DNA of 64,000 nt from Candidatus Peregrinibacteria bacterium. GTDB taxonomy: Bacteria > Patescibacteriota > Gracilibacteria > UBA1369 > 2-02-FULL-48-14. The stretch spans positions 62,001 through 126,000 of the forward strand of contig JABHVW010000004.1 in assembly GCA_018658105.1 (NCBI GenBank). The letters run 5' to 3'. Shown piece by piece: positions 59,245 to 64,000 of this stretch. Both the position numbers and the translations under genes were made by a program. Position 1 is the stretch's first letter, and every line of letters starts with the position of its first letter. The notes under the pieces are model-generated. The model did not search any database. It saw nothing but the letters and a program-made list of their open reading frames with translations, and had not been told where the DNA came from.

Positions 59245-62219
59245 AAATCGATATTTGAATCGAACACAGGCAAGCCCTTCGCAGGGTAGTATTCAATGAT
59301 CAAAGGGTTGTAGTCTATCAAGTCAACATAGCCCTCTCTATCAGTAAGATCAGCCGCTCTTTCACCATCATATTTATCTGGCCTGTACCAATTTGAAAGT
59401 ACTTCACCTTCGTCACAAAGCCTCACAACCTCATCCTCTTCAGAAATCAAACCACCTATCCCCAGACTCTCAGAATAACAACGTCTAAACACACGCATCT
59501 CATTCAAGTCATCTTGCCTCGCAATACCCTGAACTAGTGCCTCAGTACCATCACCTTTATACCAAGGTGCATCACCCGAAGCTCCTCCAATAGTATTTTT
59601 TGATATGAGCGACCCTCTTATATAAAGCTGATTCTTCAAGATATCTACTCTCGATGAACCACTCCAAACCGGCCTTCCACTTGGCTTTTCATCGCCATTA
59701 TAACTATACAAAGTTCCATCTAAGAAAAAGTTCACAAATAAGTCAGTCGGCTTCGGCCCAACATAAACATTTCCACCATTCCCTTCTGAATCTTTAAGCA
59801 CAATCAAACCAAGCTGCCCACCTGCAATATCATTTTCTATATATACATTTCCACCCACCACAACCAAAGTTTTATCACCAAAATCTGTTGGATAAAGCCC
59901 GTAAGCAATTCCATCATCACCGGTCAAATTAACATCACCCTCAGCATATAAAAGCCTGCCACCAAGAAGTTCAGCAATATCACTTCCATGGGTTGGCTCC
60001 ATCGCTGAATCCAATGTGCCTCCCGCTGCATCTACCCCAACCGTATACCTTGCAATCTGAGAGAACATCTTATTCCTAAGTAAAAATGTATCAGTATTCC
60101 CAAGCACCGAAACATCATCACCAGCACCCTCAAAGAATTCACGTGCCAAATTCGAAGCATTCACCGCTCCAATTAACTTCATAGACTCAGCCTCTAAATA
60201 CCTGTCAGCCCTTGGCAAATAACCAGTGTAATAACAAACCTCATCTCCAAAACCTAAAACTCCAAGATCAAACCTACTTGCATCAACATTCTGACATATC
60301 ATCTGTTCAACAGTAGGGGTGCCATTATACTCCACCATATCAGCCACTGGCCCACCAGGGATTTGTTGCTCGTAAAACAGCTTTTCATAACCAGAATCAC
60401 TTGTCCCTCCCTCAGTATAAACAGTCACACTATGCATAGACCTAGACAGCCCCAAACGACTCACATCAAGAGGACAAACCCCAATAAAGTCATCTGTAAT
60501 ATCACATATCGATTCCAACAATAAATAAATTGCATTGAAATTCCCGGCATCTAAATTTGCAGAATTCTGAGGATGATCAGCCCAATTCACAATGGATGGG
60601 CCAGTCTTTATATAATACCCTCCACCATCATTATAGGCTTGAGAAAAAGGCGCTATATCAAGCTCCCAATCCAAATACATATCTTCTTCAGTTCCTGGGA
60701 AAACTGTATGCCCACCAGACCCATCAGCATATACCAACTCAAACCTATCGATCTGAGCAATAGGCCTATAGCTCAAGTTTTTATTCAAATCCGGATTATG
60801 AAAAGTAAACTCATACACCCCATCATATCCATAATATTCCTCACCTTGATGATACAAAAAGTAATCTTGTTCCAAAGCGAAATCTTCATTTATTTCAAAC
60901 TCAATTTCAATATCATCCAATATTAAACGGTGCCAATCTTTACCCCTCTCAAAAAACTGCCCCCCTTTCAAATCACCACTAGCCGGACAAGTCATATCGT
61001 CAAAAGGCGGATAGGGAGACCTCCCAATATCATGCTCCATAGTTTCCATCAAAGGGCTATTGTAAAAATCTAAACATCCATCACGCGAAGTAGGATATTT
61101 TAAAATAGTACCGGCATCATTCAAATGCCCCACCATATTTGAAGTTGGCGCCCCAGAAGAAATAAAATAATTATAAGTTACGCTTCCATCGTCTTCCTCA
61201 ATTCTACAAGGCTCATCCTCAGGAGTTCCTGCACATTCAGACACAGAAGGGTGATCTGATTCAACAATAACCGCTCTTCCTGCAGCACCAGCATCATAAC
61301 CAGTCCCCCCAGAAATACCAGAAGGATCGATCTGATTAAGTGGAAGGGCACCAGACAAATTAAAATCAAAACTAATGCTATCCAAAACATCTCCTGCAAT
61401 TGGCTCACCTGTTATTCGATCATAAAAATGAGCCTTAACTCGCCAATAATCATATGCATCTGCAAGCGGCGCAGTTGCCGTATTCACACCAGACGGGCTC
61501 AAACCCTCAGCACTTTCAACATCCACAAAAACTTCAATCTGCTTAGGCGGCAACTCTTGAGTTAAGCCTCCAAAATCAAGCCATCCATAATGATCATTCC
61601 AAGCCATTCCCATCACATCGCCCTTAGAGAAATAACCCTCAGGATCATCTTGAAGCGCAGTTTTGACCCTTAAATCATCCTCAACTAATTCATCAAAAAT
61701 TTCACAAAGCACATCTCCTGGAGCACAATCTAACTCCCAATCAAATTGAACCCAACGCTCCCCTTCAGGAATCGTCTCGTCATCCAGCAGCGCAAATCCA
61801 TCCCACTGAGCAAACATGCCATCATCATCCCCATAAAAATCCACAAAAGGATAATCCGCAGGGTTGGTAGCCCAGTTGAAATCCATAAAGATTTCTTTGT
61901 CAGCATCATCCCCTGTCAAAATTGAAAGCATAGCTTTTGAATGCCCCCAAAACTGATTATAAAAATATCCATTCTTATCTACACATCCCTGATTTTCTAC
62001 GTCACTAAAAATCACTTGCCTATTCCCATCATATACATCCACTGCACCTGAAATAAAAGCTTCACCATCAACATAACCACAAGGATTATAAGTTTCAAAC
62101 ACCCCTTCATCAGGGCTGTCTGCCATTGAAGTAGGACCAACAAAAAGAAGGCATAAAAGCCCAAATACTAAGCTGGATGGGAGAATAGAGCTAATATAGC
62201 TAGATGCAAAAGTTTTCAT
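59241..62219 (-). CDS. Large acidic surface protein
   Basis: A 992-aa exported protein. Signal peptide of about 33 residues (SSLVFGLLCLLFVGPTSMA). The mature part is very acidic, with several cysteine pairs (YNPCGY, QGC, ECAGTPEDEPC) and many DxDxDG or related turns such as DDDG and DLNKN. C-terminal region GGNVYIENDIAGGQLGLIVLKDSEGNGGNVYV resembles carbohydrate- or pilus-related beta-rich domains. Probably an S-layer-like or adhesive protein, calcium-dependent if those loops bind metal. No family recognised; upstream leader has an inverted repeat (GGTGGAACCTG..CAGGCC). Confidence 0.6.
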   Translation of the reverse strand: MKTFASSYISSILPSSLVFGLLCLLFVGPTSMADSPDEGVFETYNPCGYVDGEAFISGAVDVYDGNRQVIFSDVENQGCVDKNGYFYNQFWGHSKAMLSILTGDDADKEIFMDFNWATNPADYPFVDFYGDDDGMFAQWDGFALLDDETIPEGERWVQFDWELDCAPGDVLCEIFDELVEDDLRVKTALQDDPEGYFSKGDVMGMAWNDHYGWLDFGGLTQELPPKQIEVFVDVESAEGLSPSGVNTATAPLADAYDYWRVKAHFYDRITGEPIAGDVLDSISFDFNLSGALPLNQIDPSGISGGTGYDAGAAGRAVIVESDHPSVSECAGTPEDEPCRIEEDDGSVTYNYFISSGAPTSNMVGHLNDAGTILKYPTSRDGCLDFYNSPLMETMEHDIGRSPYPPFDDMTCPASGDLKGGQFFERGKDWHRLILDDIEIEFEINEDFALEQDYFLYHQGEEYYGYDGVYEFTFHNPDLNKNLSYRPIAQIDRFELVYADGSGGHTVFPGTEEDMYLDWELDIAPFSQAYNDGGGYYIKTGPSIVNWADHPQNSANLDAGNFNAIYLLLESICDITDDFIGVCPLDVSRLGLSRSMHSVTVYTEGGTSDSGYEKLFYEQQIPGGPVADMVEYNGTPTVEQMICQNVDASRFDLGVLGFGDEVCYYTGYLPRADRYLEAESMKLIGAVNASNLAREFFEGAGDDVSVLGNTDTFLLRNKMFSQIARYTVGVDAAGGTLDSAMEPTHGSDIAELLGGRLLYAEGDVNLTGDDGIAYGLYPTDFGDKTLVVVGGNVYIENDIAGGQLGLIVLKDSEGNGGNVYVGPKPTDLFVNFFLDGTLYSYNGDEKPSGRPVWSGSSRVDILKNQLYIRGSLISKNTIGGASGDAPWYKGDGTEALVQGIARQDDLNEMRVFRRCYSESLGIGGLISEEDEVVRLCDEGEVLSNWYRPDKYDGERAADLTDREGYVDLIDYNPLIIEYYPAKGLPVFDSNIDF

Positions 62220-62268
62220 AGATGTGTTAACGTGGTGGAACCTGTTTTTACAGGCCTCAACAGTTTAA

Positions 62269-64000
62269 CTATTTTTTCTTCCTTCTCCAAGGCTTCTTTG
62301 CCGGCGCCTCAGCAATAATCTTCAAACAGTCCTCTACCTTCAGCTTTTCAGGCTTCAAATCCTTTGGGATTTTGTAGTTTTTCTTCCCCTGTTTTATATA
62401 CGGACCATATGGCCCCTTCAAAATTAAAATATCTTCCTTTTCAAAAACAGCAATTCGCGCCTTTGTTTTTTCAGTTTTCCCAGCCTTTACAACTGCCTTC
62501 GCCCTATCCAACTTAATCGTATAAGGATCATCCTCCTTCATGGAATAATAAACTTTTCCAACTTTCACATACGGACCAAAACGCCCAACATTTACAGAGA
62601 TCTCTTCCCCATCACTAGTTTCACCAAGAATTCTCGGCAAAGTAAATAGGTGCAAAGCATCTTTCAAAGTCACATCCGTTCGCGCCATACCCTCAGGCAA
62701 AGATGCAAACTTCGGCTTCTCCTCATCCTCTTTTGTTCCCAACTGAACATATGTTCCAAAACGCCCAATACGAACACTAATCGGCTTCTTCGTTTTCGGA
62801 TCCACCCCAAGCTCAATCACTTGCGAAGCATCCTCCCTCGAAACATTTTTTTCTTTATTCAATACCAATTTATGAAAAGGAGTATAAAACTCTTCAACCT
62901 CCTCTTGCCACTTCTCCTTGCCATCTTCAACTTCATCAAGCATTTCCTCCATTCGAACCGTAAATTTATAATCCACAACTTTCGGGAAGTGCTCCTCCAA
63001 GAATTCAGTAACAACAAATCCCATATCCGTTGGCTTCAAAGCCGAGCCATCTTTTTCAACATAACCACGAGTTTGAACAGTATGGATTGTTGGCGCATAA
63101 GTTGACGGTCTTCCAATTCCTTCCGCCTCCAAAGTTTTCACAAGAGTCGCCTCAGTGTATCGCCCAGGCGGCTTAGTAAAATGCTGCAAAGGCTCAATCT
63201 TTTTAAGATGAGGTTTTTCCCCCTCAACAAGTTCAGGCAAAATCTTCTCTTTATCATCTTCTTCATCTTTTTTCGTATCGCGCCCCTCCAAATAAACTTT
63301 CATAAAACCAGCAAACTTAATCGTTTGCCCAGTCGCCCTAAAAGTATAATCTTCAGCCTCAATGTTCACTCCGACTTTATTCATTACCGCGTGTGACATC
63401 TGAGAAGCCATCGTCCTTTTCCAAATCAAACCATAAAGTTTAAGCGCGTCTTTTTCTAAATATTTTTCTATAGAATCTGGCACACGAGAAAGATCAGTCG
63501 GCCGAATCGCCTCATGAGCTTCTTGTGCATTTTTCCTCCCCTTAAATATTCGCGGCTCAGAAATTCCATATTCCTTCCCATACAAATCAGCAATTACCTT
63601 TTGCGACTGCTTCAAAGCCAGCGGCGACAAAGTCACGGAATCAGTACGCATATAAGTAATTAAACCTTCATGCCCACCATCAATTTCAATACCTTCATAT
63701 AATTTTTGCGCAAGTACCATCGTCTTCTTCACAGAAAATCCAAACTTTCGCGCAGCATCTTGTTGCAATGTAGATGTCGTAAATGGCGGCGCCGGATTTC
63801 TCTTCGCCTCTTTTTTTTCAACCGAAGTCACTTCATATTTCGCGCCTTTCAATGCCTTAAGAATTTTATCCACTTCCTTTTCACTAGTCGGCTTAATCGC
63901 CTTCCCCTTATGTTTCGTCAATTTCGCATCGAATTTATCTTTGCCTTTTTCTGGAGTGAACTCTCCCGTCACAGACCAATATTCTTCAGGAACAAAAGCC
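62269..64000 (-). CDS. topA: DNA topoisomerase I, C-terminal part (partial)
   Basis: The frame is open through the right edge. A GTG at 63972 is only an internal Val (EYWSVTGEF), so the gene is cut by the window, and at least 577 residues are visible. Active-site tyrosine in LITYMRTDSV, HEAIRPTDL, GIGRPSTYAPTI, and topo I repeats RIGRFGTYVQLG, NVGRFGPYVKVG and LKGPYGPYIKQG instead of C4 zinc fingers. Relaxes negative supercoils. The C-terminal end is very basic (KKPWRRKKK). Confidence 0.95.
   Translation of the reverse strand, partial: AFVPEEYWSVTGEFTPEKGKDKFDAKLTKHKGKAIKPTSEKEVDKILKALKGAKYEVTSVEKKEAKRNPAPPFTTSTLQQDAARKFGFSVKKTMVLAQKLYEGIEIDGGHEGLITYMRTDSVTLSPLALKQSQKVIADLYGKEYGISEPRIFKGRKNAQEAHEAIRPTDLSRVPDSIEKYLEKDALKLYGLIWKRTMASQMSHAVMNKVGVNIEAEDYTFRATGQTIKFAGFMKVYLEGRDTKKDEEDDKEKILPELVEGEKPHLKKIEPLQHFTKPPGRYTEATLVKTLEAEGIGRPSTYAPTIHTVQTRGYVEKDGSALKPTDMGFVVTEFLEEHFPKVVDYKFTVRMEEMLDEVEDGKEKWQEEVEEFYTPFHKLVLNKEKNVSREDASQVIELGVDPKTKKPISVRIGRFGTYVQLGTKEDEEKPKFASLPEGMARTDVTLKDALHLFTLPRILGETSDGEEISVNVGRFGPYVKVGKVYYSMKEDDPYTIKLDRAKAVVKAGKTEKTKARIAVFEKEDILILKGPYGPYIKQGKKNYKIPKDLKPEKLKVEDCLKIIAEAPAKKPWRRKKK

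Noticed and set aside
62650-63105. 151-codon frame opposite topA
   Set aside because: Antisense shadow with no motif; topA is clear on the other strand.
62269-63972. topA beginning at the GTG at 63972
   Set aside because: The reading frame continues upstream through the window edge (EEYWSVTGEF), so this GTG is an internal valine.

Overview
The window looks like a chromosomal contig of a streamlined bacterium, most likely of the Candidate Phyla Radiation (Patescibacteria), possibly on the Peregrinibacteria/Gracilibacteria side. That placement is inference. The evidence is compact, mostly single-strand gene runs with 1-11 nt overlaps, start codons almost never preceded by a Shine-Dalgarno motif, many small lipoproteins and membrane proteins of unknown role, VF530, Gmad2, DUF3352 and DUF4864-type proteins, and a V/A-type ATPase. 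TGA is used as a stop (for example 41735-41737), so the recoded genetic code of some Gracilibacteria does not apply.

Layout. 1-4210: end of a V/A-type ATPase operon (C, F, A, B, D). 4203-8800: two paralogous membrane-tethered unknowns, uvrB and two small genes. 8760-10899: inositol-phosphatase-like enzyme, two VTT-domain membrane proteins, tRNA-Arg(GCG). 10896-18203: one long minus-strand run, read folP, PTPS, folK, a degenerate split transketolase, prs, rpiB, rpe, ald and an ATP-grasp-like protein. 18243-23831: receiver protein, ndk, M16 peptidase, a PBP2/FtsI transpeptidase and a Notum/pectinacetylesterase-like lipoprotein. 23973-26573: a large MutS-like ATPase with an unusual N-terminal half. 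26582-29367: small lipoproteins, a RelE/RelB-type toxin-antitoxin pair, and a GIY-YIG gene between an intact tRNA-Trp and a decayed tRNA-Trp copy. 29437-38085: glycosyltransferases, DUF3352 lipoprotein, pdxT/pdxS and a four-gene lipid/envelope operon. 38154-44805: second Notum-like protein and several unknowns.

44921-52523 is the standout. A 7.6-kb integrated element has split a host tRNA-Thr(GGU) exactly at the anticodon loop. The two halves, 7.6 kb apart, rebuild a perfect cloverleaf. The two element ends, joined as a circle, make a symmetric attP with 9-bp inverted arms around the 7-nt anticodon-loop crossover. Next to its integrase the element carries an intact, diverged tRNA-Thr(GGU) that would replace the one it destroys. 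Cargo includes a PD-(D/E)XK-type protein, a possible membrane-anchored nuclease, a second tyrosine recombinase and a strongly structured RNA candidate.

52562-64000: a second structured non-coding region with 62-bp repeats, an M50 protease, rpmB, tRNA-Ser, smpB, nadE, a murein hydrolase without a signal peptide, a phosphohexomutase, a 992-aa surface protein and the 3' part of topA.

As a whole the cell would make folate intermediates, PLP, PRPP and NAD from supplied precursors, drive or use an ion gradient through a V-type ATPase, build peptidoglycan and display many exported proteins. All function calls come from reading motifs by eye; no database search was run.
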